Assembly (NCBI GenBank): GCA_021154515.1
Contig: JAJKIL010000010.1
Coordinates: forward strand, 1 to 16,887
Source: Niastella sp.
GTDB lineage: Bacteria; Bacteroidota; Bacteroidia; Chitinophagales; Chitinophagaceae
Length of the DNA stretch: 16,887 nucleotides
Direction: 5' to 3'
This document shows, in pieces, positions 7,525 to 14,026 of the stretch (its first letter is position 1; each line of letters opens with the position of its first letter). The translations under genes were made by a program, and so were the position numbers. The notes beneath the pieces were generated by a model, which was not told the DNA's origin, ran no database searches, and saw nothing but the letters and a program-made list of their open reading frames with translations.

Positions 7525-9009
7525 ATGGTATGGAGGCCTGAAACTACATTAACAGAAAGACAAGTAAAACGGGGCATGAATCTCGTAATTGGGGACGGAC
7601 TGGCTTCTGAAGCCATGACCACCCTTACGAGCGGCACCTTTCTCACTGCCATGGTGCTGTTGCTGAATGCCAATAATTTTCAAATAGGATTGCTGGCCGG
7701 GTTGCCTACCATCACCAATGTGTTTCAATTGTTGAGTGTATGGCTGGTTCGGCGATTTAACAACAGGCGCGCTGTTACGGTGATCTGTTCCATTTTGGCA
7801 AGAACGCCGCTGCTGATTATCGGGTTGCTGATCTTATTCTTTAAATCCATTCCCGTTGAATCGGTGATTGTGATCCTGATCTTTCATTATTTCTTTGGAT
7901 CAATAGCCGGCCCCTGCTGGAATGCCTGGATGAAGGACCTGGTGCCTGAACGATCGCTGGGCGATTATTTCTCGCGCCGTACGAGTTACACCCAGGCGCT
8001 TAATATTGTATTGGGATTGTTGACCGCTTTTATTGTTGATTATACAAAGAACCATCGTATTACCGCCGAATTAAATGTATATGCGGGTTTATTTATTGGA
8101 GGTGGCATTGCCGGGATGATCAGCGCTGCCTGTTTGTCGGCCACACCAGAGCCATTGGGATTAAGAACGCAGGGCAACATTGTAAATATCCTGCAGCGGC
8201 CGCTGCGCGACCATAATTTCCGGCACTTACTGATCTTTAATTCTGCCTGGGTATTTGCCACCAATATAGCCGCCCCGTTCTTTGTAGTGTTTATGATGAA
8301 GAAGATGGGGCTTTCCATTACTTATATTATCGGGTACAATATCATCAGCCAGATCTGTAGTATTTTAACCGTACGCATGTGGGGCCGTTTTGCAGACAAC
8401 TACAGCAATAAAACCATTATCGCCCTTGCCGCCCCACTGTATATACTCACCCTGATCGGCTGGTGTTATGTGGGCATTTATACGCACGCATACATGAACC
8501 TGTTATTGCTGCTGGTGATACATGCAGGCATGGGGATCAGCAATGCCGGCATTAACCTGTCGCTCACCAATATCAGTTTAAAGCTTTCGCCGTCGGAAGA
8601 ATCTGTTGTATACCTCTCTACCAAAAATATCATCACCGCGCTTTTCTCCTTTATAGCCCCGCTGATCGGCGGGTACCTGGCCGATTTTTTCCAGAGCCGT
8701 TCTGTATCAATAGATGCGCAGTATAAAAGCCCGCACTGGGGAAAAGTAATTCATTTGCTGGACTTGCACGAATTGAATTTCCTGTTCCTGCTGGCAGCCG
8801 GACTGGCCTTTATTGCCGTTGAGCTGTTGGTACAAGTGAAAGAAACCGGCGAAGTAGAAAAAGATGTGGTGAAGAAGATGATCCGCAGTAATATTAAAAG
8901 CAATCTTAAGGAATACTTTGTGATTGGTCAGCTGATTGATTTACATGATGCATTCCGAAATCTTGTTAGGAAACGTTTACCGGGGAGAAGAATGGGCAAT
9001 GGGCAATAG
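7525..9009 (+). CDS. MFS transporter
   Basis: A 494-residue polytopic inner-membrane protein with about 12 hydrophobic segments arranged as two six-helix halves. The first cytoplasmic loop between helices 2 and 3 contains RRFNNRR, a degenerate MFS motif A, and the equivalent loop in the second half has WGRFADNYSNK. A basic C-terminal tail of roughly 60 residues follows the last helix. It sits 27 bases after the GT9 gene and closes the rightward operon, so it probably exports the product or an intermediate; substrate and direction are inferred only from position. A TTG three codons upstream (7516) is possible, but ATG 7525 is preferred. The last codons and the TAG stop are made from two copies of the heptamer GGGCAAT, so the extreme C-terminus comes from repeat DNA. 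Confidence 0.88.
   Translation: MVWRPETTLTERQVKRGMNLVIGDGLASEAMTTLTSGTFLTAMVLLLNANNFQIGLLAGLPTITNVFQLLSVWLVRRFNNRRAVTVICSILARTPLLIIGLLILFFKSIPVESVIVILIFHYFFGSIAGPCWNAWMKDLVPERSLGDYFSRRTSYTQALNIVLGLLTAFIVDYTKNHRITAELNVYAGLFIGGGIAGMISAACLSATPEPLGLRTQGNIVNILQRPLRDHNFRHLLIFNSAWVFATNIAAPFFVVFMMKKMGLSITYIIGYNIISQICSILTVRMWGRFADNYSNKTIIALAAPLYILTLIGWCYVGIYTHAYMNLLLLLVIHAGMGISNAGINLSLTNISLKLSPSEESVVYLSTKNIITALFSFIAPLIGGYLADFFQSRSVSIDAQYKSPHWGKVIHLLDLHELNFLFLLAAGLAFIAVELLVQVKETGEVEKDVVKKMIRSNIKSNLKEYFVIGQLIDLHDAFRNLVRKRLPGRRMGNGQ
8994..9007 (+). repeat. Heptamer tandem repeat GGGCAAT x2 at MFS gene end
   Basis: Two perfect head-to-tail copies of GGGCAAT lie here and supply the MFS stop codon. About 13 bases downstream, CTATTGCTC (9022-9030) is nearly the reverse complement of the second copy plus its flank, so a short imperfect hairpin is possible. 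The layout resembles the GGCAGA-type heptamers in other gaps of the window. Confidence 0.6.
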
Positions 9010-9050
9010 TTCAAAGTGCTGCTATTGCTCAGGCTGTTCAAGCTGGGCTA

Positions 9051-9094
9051 CAAATAAAAAAGGTGGGTCGCTCTCTAAAAGAGCGGCTCACCTT
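9051..9094 (-). terminator. Intrinsic terminator of the copper operon
   Basis: Arms at 9060-9074 and 9080-9094 form a 15-bp stem (13 Watson-Crick pairs and two G-U type pairs) with a 5-base loop. Read leftward, the stem is followed by TTTTTTATTTG, a classic U-tract, so it ends the leftward copper genes. Read rightward it has no U-tract, but it may still slow transcripts arriving from the MFS operon. Confidence 0.85.
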
Positions 9095-9103
9095 GATAAT
9101 ATG

Positions 9104-9119
9104 AGGGTGCCCCCACCCT
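9104..9119. other. Small hairpin over the chaperone stop codon
   Basis: AGGGTG (9104-9109) and CACCCT (9114-9119) form a perfect 6-bp stem around CCCC. It overlaps the TAG of the small metal-binding protein and lies just before the main terminator of the leftward transcript. It may protect the 3' end of the mRNA; no function is shown. Confidence 0.4.
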
Positions 9120-9333
9120 AGCTGATCTTCTCTGCTTTATACCCTGCCTGTTGCAGTTTCCCGATCACTTCATTTTCTTTTGTTGTATCATTGGTAGTTA
9201 CCGTTAAGATCTTATTGGGATCCTGGATGTCGACCTGCCAGTTGTTTTCGCCTACTGCATCATTTAAATAAGGCGTTACGGTGGCCACGCAACCACTGCA
9301 TTTGATCGTTGTTTTGAATTTTACTGTTTCCAT
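9118..9333 (-). CDS. Small heavy-metal-associated (HMA) protein, CopZ-like copper chaperone
   Basis: A 71-residue protein with a single HMA fold: the metal site IKCSGCVATV has cysteines 12 and 15 (CxxC) in the position usual for Atx1/CopZ chaperones, followed by the expected beta-alpha-beta pattern ending in LQQAGYKAEKI. Such proteins carry Cu(I) in the cytoplasm and hand it to the ATPase. The gene starts 10 bases after the stop of the copper ATPase gene and ends just before a strong terminator, so it is the last gene of the copper operon. No signal peptide is present. Some Bacteroidota annotate such proteins only as heavy-metal transport/detoxification proteins, and specificity for copper over other soft metals is inferred from the neighbouring CPC-type ATPase. 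Confidence 0.9.
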   Translation of the reverse strand: METVKFKTTIKCSGCVATVTPYLNDAVGENNWQVDIQDPNKILTVTTNDTTKENEVIGKLQQAGYKAEKIS

Positions 9334-9343
9334 ACTGTTGAAT

Positions 9344-11593
9344 TTATATTTTAGCTGTTTTTAATCGTAAACTGTTTGTTACTACTGATACGGAACTTAG
9401 TGCCATAGCGGCGCCGGCGATCATGGGGTTTAACAGGAAGCCGTTGACCGCATACAATACGCCTGCTGCCAATGGAATTCCGATCAGGTTGTATATAAAG
9501 GCCCAGAAAAGGTTCTGCCTGATGGTGCGAACCGTTTTGCGGGAAAGCAGCAATGCTTTGGGTATCGATTGCAGATCAGATGTAATAAGCGTCATGGTGG
9601 CTACGTCCATGGCAATATCTGATCCTCTTCCCATGGCAATGCTTACATCGGCCTGGGCCAACGCCTGCGAGTCATTGATGCCATCGCCCACCATGGCCAC
9701 TACCCTGTTTTGCGCCTGCAGGTTTTTCACGAAGTCAGCCTTCTCTGCGGGCAATACGCCTGCTGAGAAATTTTTGATACCTGCTTCCGCTGCTATGGCC
9801 GCAGCTGTTTGTTCATTGTCACCGGTGAGCATATATACTTCAATGCCTCTTGCCTGTAATTGCTGAATAGCTTTAGCAGAGGTGGCTTTTATTTTATCGG
9901 CAATGGCGATGATGGCCAGCACCTGCTGCGCATCGGCAAAATAAATTACGGTTTGGGCCTGTTGTTGCAACAGTGCCGCCTGCTGCAGTAATGTTTTATC
10001 AATGGTCAACCGGTGCTCATCGATCAGTTGTTTGTTGCCTACATAGTACCGGTTGGTGCCCATTACGCCGGTTACGCCCCGGGCGGTAATGCTTTCAAAA
10101 TTGTTCACGGCGCCCGCTTGTATGCCTTCCTGTTTTAATGCCTGCAACACTGCTTCGGCCAGCGGGTGCTCTGATTGCACTTCCAGACTGTATAGAATTT
10201 GTTTTAATGCCGCGTTCTTTTCTTTACCAGGCAACCAGTTCATTTGTGTCACCACAGGTTTGCCTTCGGTGATGGTGCCGGTTTTATCGAGGATCACGGC
10301 ATCTACTTTATAAGCCAGTTCCAGGCTTTCTGCATCTTTTATAAGGATGTTGTTCTCGGCGCCTTTACCAATGCCTACCATAATAGCGGTGGGTGTCGCC
10401 AGGCCTAACGCACAGGGACAGGCAATCACCAGTACCGTTACCGAGGTTAACAGGGCATTGGTGAACGCATGATCGCCACCGGCGATCATCCATACAATGA
10501 AAGTGAGGATAGAAATTCCTATTACCACCGGGACAAAAATGCCGGCGATTTTATCGACCAGTTTTTGCACGGGCGCTTTACTACCCTGTGCTTCCTGTAC
10601 CATTTTAATAATGTGGGCCAGCAGGGTATCGTTCCCCACCTTCTGCGCCAGGAACTGAAAGCTGCCTTTCTGGTTCACAGTGCCGGCAAATACTTTGCTG
10701 TCTTTTTCTTTTTGAACAGGTAAAGGTTCCCCGGTGATCATGCTTTCATCAACAAAAGAAGACCCGGTGGTTACCAAACCATCCACTGGTATTTTTTCAC
10801 CGGGACGAACAAGAATAAGATGACCGGGCAACACATTGGAAACGGGTAACTCCTGTTCTTTCCCATTTATTAATACGCGTACCGTTTTGGGTTGTAAACC
10901 CATCAGTTTTTTAATGGCGGAGGAAGTATTGTGTTTGGCCCTTTCTTCGAGTAATTTGCCCAGCGAAATAAAGGCGATGATCACGGAAGCTGCTTCATAA
11001 TATACATGCGGGTGAATACCTCTTGCATGCCAGAAACCGGGCGCCAGTGTATTAAAGACGCTGAATAAAAAAGCAATGCCGGTGCTCAGGGCTACCAGGG
11101 TATCCATATTGGCCTTGCCATGCCGGGCCTGCTTTGCCGCGTTTATAAAGAACGAACGGCCAAACCAGCCAATGACCGGCAGCGTTAGGGCCATGGAGAT
11201 ATAGTTTCCATAAGGCATATTCATAAAGAACATGCCAATAATTACCACGGGCAGGGATAATACCGATGCCCAAATGGTGCGTTGCTTTAATTCGTTGTAA
11301 TGGTCCTGCTGGGCTGCTTCCTGGATCTGCTGACTGTTTGCTTCATCGATGACCAGATCGTAGCCAATGGAGCGTACTGTTTGTTGTAGTGTAGCTGGCG
11401 TAGCAATGGCCGGGTCGTACTGCACCCAGGCGCTTTGGTTGGCGAAATTCACACCTGCATCTATTACGCCGCCCGCCGATCTAAGCATCGATTCAACGCT
11501 TACTGCACAGGCGGCACAGGTCATTTCAAGTACGGGAAAGGTTTTCTTTACCGTTTTTATTATTGTTGATTGGTCTTTTTCAATGGTACTCAT
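9344..11593 (-). CDS. copA: Cu+-exporting P1B-type ATPase (CopA)
   Basis: A 749-residue inner-membrane copper pump. Its order is: one N-terminal HMA domain with CAAC (C26, C29); a membrane-helix bundle from about 107; actuator domain with TGE (287-289); the copper-binding CPC in the membrane (C392-P393-C394); phosphorylation site DKTGT (D436); nucleotide-domain HP (476-477); TGDNEQT (590-596); and GDGIND (636-641). The last helices carry YN (701-702) and MxxSS (730-734), which together with CPC define the Cu(I) group P1B-1. Nothing is missing. A frame nine codons longer starts at 11620. ATG 11593 is preferred because AAAGGA sits six bases before it, one of the few clear Shine-Dalgarno sequences here. 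It is flanked by an HMA chaperone and a CxxC-bearing regulator, consistent with copper efflux. Confidence 0.97.
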   Translation of the reverse strand: MSTIEKDQSTIIKTVKKTFPVLEMTCAACAVSVESMLRSAGGVIDAGVNFANQSAWVQYDPAIATPATLQQTVRSIGYDLVIDEANSQQIQEAAQQDHYNELKQRTIWASVLSLPVVIIGMFFMNMPYGNYISMALTLPVIGWFGRSFFINAAKQARHGKANMDTLVALSTGIAFLFSVFNTLAPGFWHARGIHPHVYYEAASVIIAFISLGKLLEERAKHNTSSAIKKLMGLQPKTVRVLINGKEQELPVSNVLPGHLILVRPGEKIPVDGLVTTGSSFVDESMITGEPLPVQKEKDSKVFAGTVNQKGSFQFLAQKVGNDTLLAHIIKMVQEAQGSKAPVQKLVDKIAGIFVPVVIGISILTFIVWMIAGGDHAFTNALLTSVTVLVIACPCALGLATPTAIMVGIGKGAENNILIKDAESLELAYKVDAVILDKTGTITEGKPVVTQMNWLPGKEKNAALKQILYSLEVQSEHPLAEAVLQALKQEGIQAGAVNNFESITARGVTGVMGTNRYYVGNKQLIDEHRLTIDKTLLQQAALLQQQAQTVIYFADAQQVLAIIAIADKIKATSAKAIQQLQARGIEVYMLTGDNEQTAAAIAAEAGIKNFSAGVLPAEKADFVKNLQAQNRVVAMVGDGINDSQALAQADVSIAMGRGSDIAMDVATMTLITSDLQSIPKALLLSRKTVRTIRQNLFWAFIYNLIGIPLAAGVLYAVNGFLLNPMIAGAAMALSSVSVVTNSLRLKTAKI

Positions 11594-11599
11594 ATGGAA

Positions 11600-11605
11600 T
11601 CCTTT
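11600..11605 (-). promoter_or_regulatory. Shine-Dalgarno site of copA
   Basis: On the minus strand AAAGGA ends six bases before ATG 11593. Its spacing supports that start over the upstream ATG at 11620. Five of its six bases are part of the palindrome at 11601-11614. Confidence 0.6.
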
Positions 11606-11614
11606 GTACAAAGG
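11601..11614. promoter_or_regulatory. 14-bp perfect palindrome CCTTTGTACAAAGG before copA
   Basis: The sequence equals its own reverse complement over 14 bases and lies 7 bases upstream of the preferred copA ATG. As DNA it could be an operator for a dimeric regulator. As RNA it could fold as a 5-bp hairpin with a GTAC loop that hides the AAAGG ribosome-binding site. Neither role is shown. It does not match the TACAnnTGTA box of CopY-type repressors. Confidence 0.45.
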
Positions 11615-11673
11615 TCCCATTAACTAATTAGTCCATTGTTATAACATTTGGCATGAGAGTTATATAATTTAAA

Positions 11674-11824
11674 GGCAGGCAGAGGGCAGAAGGCAGAGAG
11701 ATGGGTTGATGCAGGTTGATCGTTAACCAGTTGACGAGTTGACCAGTGATATGGCAGGGCTCGCGACTTTCAGCTTCAGCTTAAAACTTTAATCTGTATT
11801 TTTTTCTGCCTTCTGCCGTCTGCC
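11674..11824. repeat. Inverted pair of heptamer repeat arrays
   Basis: The 222-bp gap between copA and the regulator gene contains no gene. At 11678-11698 lie GGCAGAG, GGCAGAA and GGCAGAG in tandem. At 11804-11824 lie TTCTGCC, TTCTGCC and GTCTGCC, the same unit on the other strand. The two arrays could pair around a loop of about 105 bases. Between them are short GTTGAC/GTTGAT repeats (11704-11744, including AGTTGACG followed by AGTTGACC) and GGCTCGCGA (11758-11766), a 9-mer that recurs in the repeat after the ankyrin gene. Confidence 0.75.
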
Positions 11825-11843
11825 AATTCCCGATTTACACAGG

Positions 11844-12404
11844 CTACACTTTATCAAGAGGCTTACGGGTATTATCCTTCAGCTCCCTGAATTGCGACGG
11901 CGTCATGCCAGTTTCTTTCTTAAACTGCTGGGAAAGGTGTTGTACGCTGCTGTATCCCATTTGGTCGGCGATCTCGCTCAGGCTTAATTCATTATAGGTA
12001 AGCAATTCCTTTACGCGTTCTATCCGTTGGCGGATGGCATATTTTTCAATGGTAATGCCTTCGGTAGAAGAAAACAAATTGGATAAATAATGATAATCCA
12101 GTTGCAGCCTTTCTTCCAACAAAGCGGAAAGTTTTTTGTTATTGCCCTCTTCATTGCGATGAACAAGGGCTATTATAATATTCTTAACTTTCTCTACCAG
12201 CTTTTCTTTTTTATCGTCGAGCAGTTCAAACCCAATGGCGGTTAAACCTTTATTTAAATTGTCGAGTTGTGTGGGTGTAGGTTCCATTTCCAGTTCCACT
12301 TCCCCTAAATTCACCCTGGTATAGGGAATGCCGGCTTGCTGTAATTGTTCTTTTATAGCCAGGATACACCGGTCGCATACCATATTTTTTATATAGAGTT
12401 GCAT
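11844..12404 (-). CDS. AraC-type regulator with N-terminal HMA-like CxxC domain
   Basis: A 186-residue protein. Residues 1-62 look like a heavy-metal-associated domain: a beta strand, then NMVCDRCILAIKEQL with C10 and C13 as CxxC, and an end resembling the typical HMA close (LTAIGFELL). Residues about 85-178 are an AraC/XylS DNA-binding domain; the second helix-turn-helix reads SLSEIADQMGYSSVQHLSQQF and is followed by KKETGMTPSQFR, the family signature. The usual large AraC sensor domain is absent, so metal sensing is presumably done by the short N-terminus. It lies upstream of copA and the chaperone gene in the same orientation, so regulating them is likely. The metal and the direction of control are inferred. 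A TATCTTTG promoter element lies directly before the start codon. Confidence 0.88.
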   Translation of the reverse strand: MQLYIKNMVCDRCILAIKEQLQQAGIPYTRVNLGEVELEMEPTPTQLDNLNKGLTAIGFELLDDKKEKLVEKVKNIIIALVHRNEEGNNKKLSALLEERLQLDYHYLSNLFSSTEGITIEKYAIRQRIERVKELLTYNELSLSEIADQMGYSSVQHLSQQFKKETGMTPSQFRELKDNTRKPLDKV

Positions 12405-12408
12405 ATTG

Positions 12409-12416
12409 CAAAGATA
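12409..12416 (-). promoter_or_regulatory. -7 promoter element of the AraC-type regulator gene
   Basis: TATCTTTG on the minus strand is a perfect TAnnTTTG, and a TTG lies 15 bases upstream of it, slightly closer than the usual 17-23. Its last base is only four bases before the ATG at 12404. Transcription would therefore begin at or next to the start codon, giving a leaderless or nearly leaderless mRNA. Confidence 0.6.
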
Positions 12417-12461
12417 CAGCTTCTATTTTTTCAATAATTTAGGGTTACACAATTGTTTCGT

Positions 12462-13775
12462 ATGAATGAAGAAAGACGTATTGAATTTATAAAAGCGGCT
12501 ATCTTTTATGGTTCGCTGGATGAAGCAGAGCAAGTGCTGGCCGCCCATCCCGAAATAGCTACCAGTGACATACACACGGCTGCCATAACGGGAAATGCAG
12601 CCCTTGTTCGCGACTGGCTGGCGGACAATGCAGCCAATGCCACCGCGGTTTCGGAACCATATGGCGGCACGGCACTGGTGTATCTGTGTCTTTCCAAATA
12701 CCTGCGATTGCAAAAAGAAAAAACTGATGATTTTGTTCAGGCTGCTACAGCTTTGCTGGATGCCGGGGCTGACCCCGGTTTAGGATTTCAGACGGCATCG
12801 CCCTATGTTGAATATGAAACGCCTTTGTATGGCGCTGCAGGATTGGCGCATAATGCCGCACTTACCAAACTGCTACTTGACAGGGGCGCTGAGCCTAACG
12901 ATGAAGAAGCGGTGTACCATTCGCCTGAGACTTACGAGAACGACGCCATGCAGTTACTGGTTGAAACAGGTAAGCTCACGAAAGAAAACCTGTCGATGAT
13001 GCTGATAAGGAAAATTGACTGGCACGATGAGAAGGGATTGGAATACCTGTTGGCGCATGGCGCCGACGCCAATGGGGAAAGAAAGCGCGGCTGGCATGCC
13101 CTGCATCATGCGTTAAAACGCGCCAATGGAATAATGGTCTTCGAAAAATTACTCAACGCCGGCGCCGATCCGCACTTATCGAGCAATGGGATTACCGCCA
13201 TCACCATGGCCGGCTGTGAAGGCCGGGGTGATGTGTTGTCGTTATTTAAGCAACGCGGGGTTGACATAGAACAGCAGGGTGTTTTTAAATTGATAGCCGC
13301 CTGTGCTATGGATGATGGCGATGCAGTGAAAAAACTGGCTGCGCAATCCCCTGCTGTTGTTGCGCAAATAAAAGACATAGGCGGTGAATTGCTGACCCGC
13401 TTTAGTGTTTGTGGCAATGCAGCGGGGATACAGCATTTGTTGAACCTGGGCATTCCCGCCAACGAGCCTTATCGCAATGGCGACGGTTATTACGAAATAC
13501 CAACGGGAAGTCTGGCTATCCATGTTGCAGCCTATCGAGGTTATCCCGCTGTTGTTAAAACCCTGATCGCAGCCGGTTCGCCAGTTGATGTGGCAGATAA
13601 AAACGGACAAACACCGCTGGCGCTGGCCATCAAAGCTTGTTTAGATGCTTACTGGATGGTACGGCGTTCTCCTGAGTCCGTTAAAGCGTTACTGGAAGCT
13701 GGTGCATCTGTTAAAAATATTCCCTTTCCTTGTGAATACGAAGAAGTTGATATCTTACTGGCTGCTAAACGCTAA
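12462..13775 (+). CDS. Ankyrin-repeat protein of unknown function
   Basis: A 437-residue protein built largely of ankyrin repeats. The best are at about 120-146 (TPLYGAAGLAHNAALTKLLLDRGAEPN), 209-238 (ALHHALKRA then LLNAGADPH), 349-380 (LAIHVAAYRGYPAVVKTLIAAG) and 382-418 (QTPLALAIKA then ALLEAGASV). Degenerate repeats fill the rest (AAITGNAALVRDWLADN near 40-56, YLLAHGADANG near 195-204). There is no signal peptide or membrane segment and no attached enzymatic domain, so it is probably a soluble cytoplasmic binding protein. An upstream TTG (12453) is in frame; ATG 12462 is more likely. The gene diverges from the copper regulator across a 57-bp gap, so they may share control, but no functional link is evident. 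Confidence 0.88.
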   Translation: MNEERRIEFIKAAIFYGSLDEAEQVLAAHPEIATSDIHTAAITGNAALVRDWLADNAANATAVSEPYGGTALVYLCLSKYLRLQKEKTDDFVQAATALLDAGADPGLGFQTASPYVEYETPLYGAAGLAHNAALTKLLLDRGAEPNDEEAVYHSPETYENDAMQLLVETGKLTKENLSMMLIRKIDWHDEKGLEYLLAHGADANGERKRGWHALHHALKRANGIMVFEKLLNAGADPHLSSNGITAITMAGCEGRGDVLSLFKQRGVDIEQQGVFKLIAACAMDDGDAVKKLAAQSPAVVAQIKDIGGELLTRFSVCGNAAGIQHLLNLGIPANEPYRNGDGYYEIPTGSLAIHVAAYRGYPAVVKTLIAAGSPVDVADKNGQTPLALAIKACLDAYWMVRRSPESVKALLEAGASVKNIPFPCEYEEVDILLAAKR

Positions 13776-13776
13776 A

Positions 13777-13876
13777 GGCAAACGGCAGACTGCAAACGGC
13801 AGACGGCAAACATGGCTCGCGATTATTTGCAATTAATAAACGATCTTGCGCCACAGGAAATTCTCTGCCTTCTGCC
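13777..13876. repeat. Heptamer repeat arrays after the ankyrin gene
   Basis: Starting one base after the TAA, five 7-base units run head to tail to 13811, alternating GGCAAAC and GGCAGAC, with one unit beginning TGC. At 13863-13876 CTCTGCC and TTCTGCC follow on the opposite strand sense. GGCTCGCGA (13814-13822) lies between, as in the repeat upstream of copA. The two arms could form an imperfect long-range stem. The 14-mer at 13863-13876 also occurs at 15967-15980 and, inverted, at 11685-11698. Confidence 0.75.
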
Positions 13877-13900
13877 GGCTCACCACTAAAATTATTTTCG

Positions 13901-13908
13901 TATATTTG
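13901..13908 (+). promoter_or_regulatory. -7 promoter element for the ABC-F gene
   Basis: TATATTTG is a perfect match to the Bacteroidota TAnnTTTG element. No clear TTG-type -33 box was found at the usual distance. With a start a few bases downstream (about 13913), the mRNA would carry a leader of about 110 nt before the ABC-F ATG. Confidence 0.6.
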
Positions 13909-13942
13909 CCCCCTCTTCATTTATCCCGATTTAATGTAATAG

Positions 13943-14026
13943 ATAATTTCTTTCCCGATTGACATAGTAACAGCACCCGCAAGCGGGCACTGTTTTATTT
14001 GTTTAACTATTGAAGAAAGAAATTAT
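13943..14026 (+). promoter_or_regulatory. Structured mRNA leader that can hide the ABC-F start codon
   Basis: ATAATTTCTTTC (13943-13954) is perfectly complementary to GAAAGAAATTAT (14015-14026), which holds the purine-rich ribosome-binding region and the first two bases of ATG 14025. Inside the loop is a second hairpin: AACAG/CTGTT (13969-13973 with 13990-13994), a CA/CA internal loop, then CCCG/CGGG (13976-13979 with 13984-13987) around CAAG, followed by a T-rich run (13993-14004). The inner hairpin resembles an intrinsic terminator. TCCCGATT occurs twice upstream (13924-13931, 13953-13960), so two further CCCG segments could compete for the single CGGG. The layout suits attenuation or translational control. 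The fold was done by eye. Confidence 0.55.

Noticed and set aside
9423..9866. 147-codon rightward open frame opposite copA
   Set aside because: It is a shadow of the conserved GDGIND/TGDN region of the ATPase on the other strand.
11594..11620. Nine-residue longer start for CopA at 11620
   Set aside because: The ATG at 11593 has AAAGGA at ideal spacing; the extension crosses the palindrome and shows no family resemblance. It is not fully excluded.
11623..11632. 10-bp palindrome ACTAATTAGT upstream of copA
   Set aside because: It is short and AT-rich; a near copy (CTAATTAGT) also occurs at about 15900 with no related gene, so chance is likely.
13777..13876. CRISPR-like array
   Set aside because: Units are only 7 bases, adjoin without spacers, and no cas gene is present.
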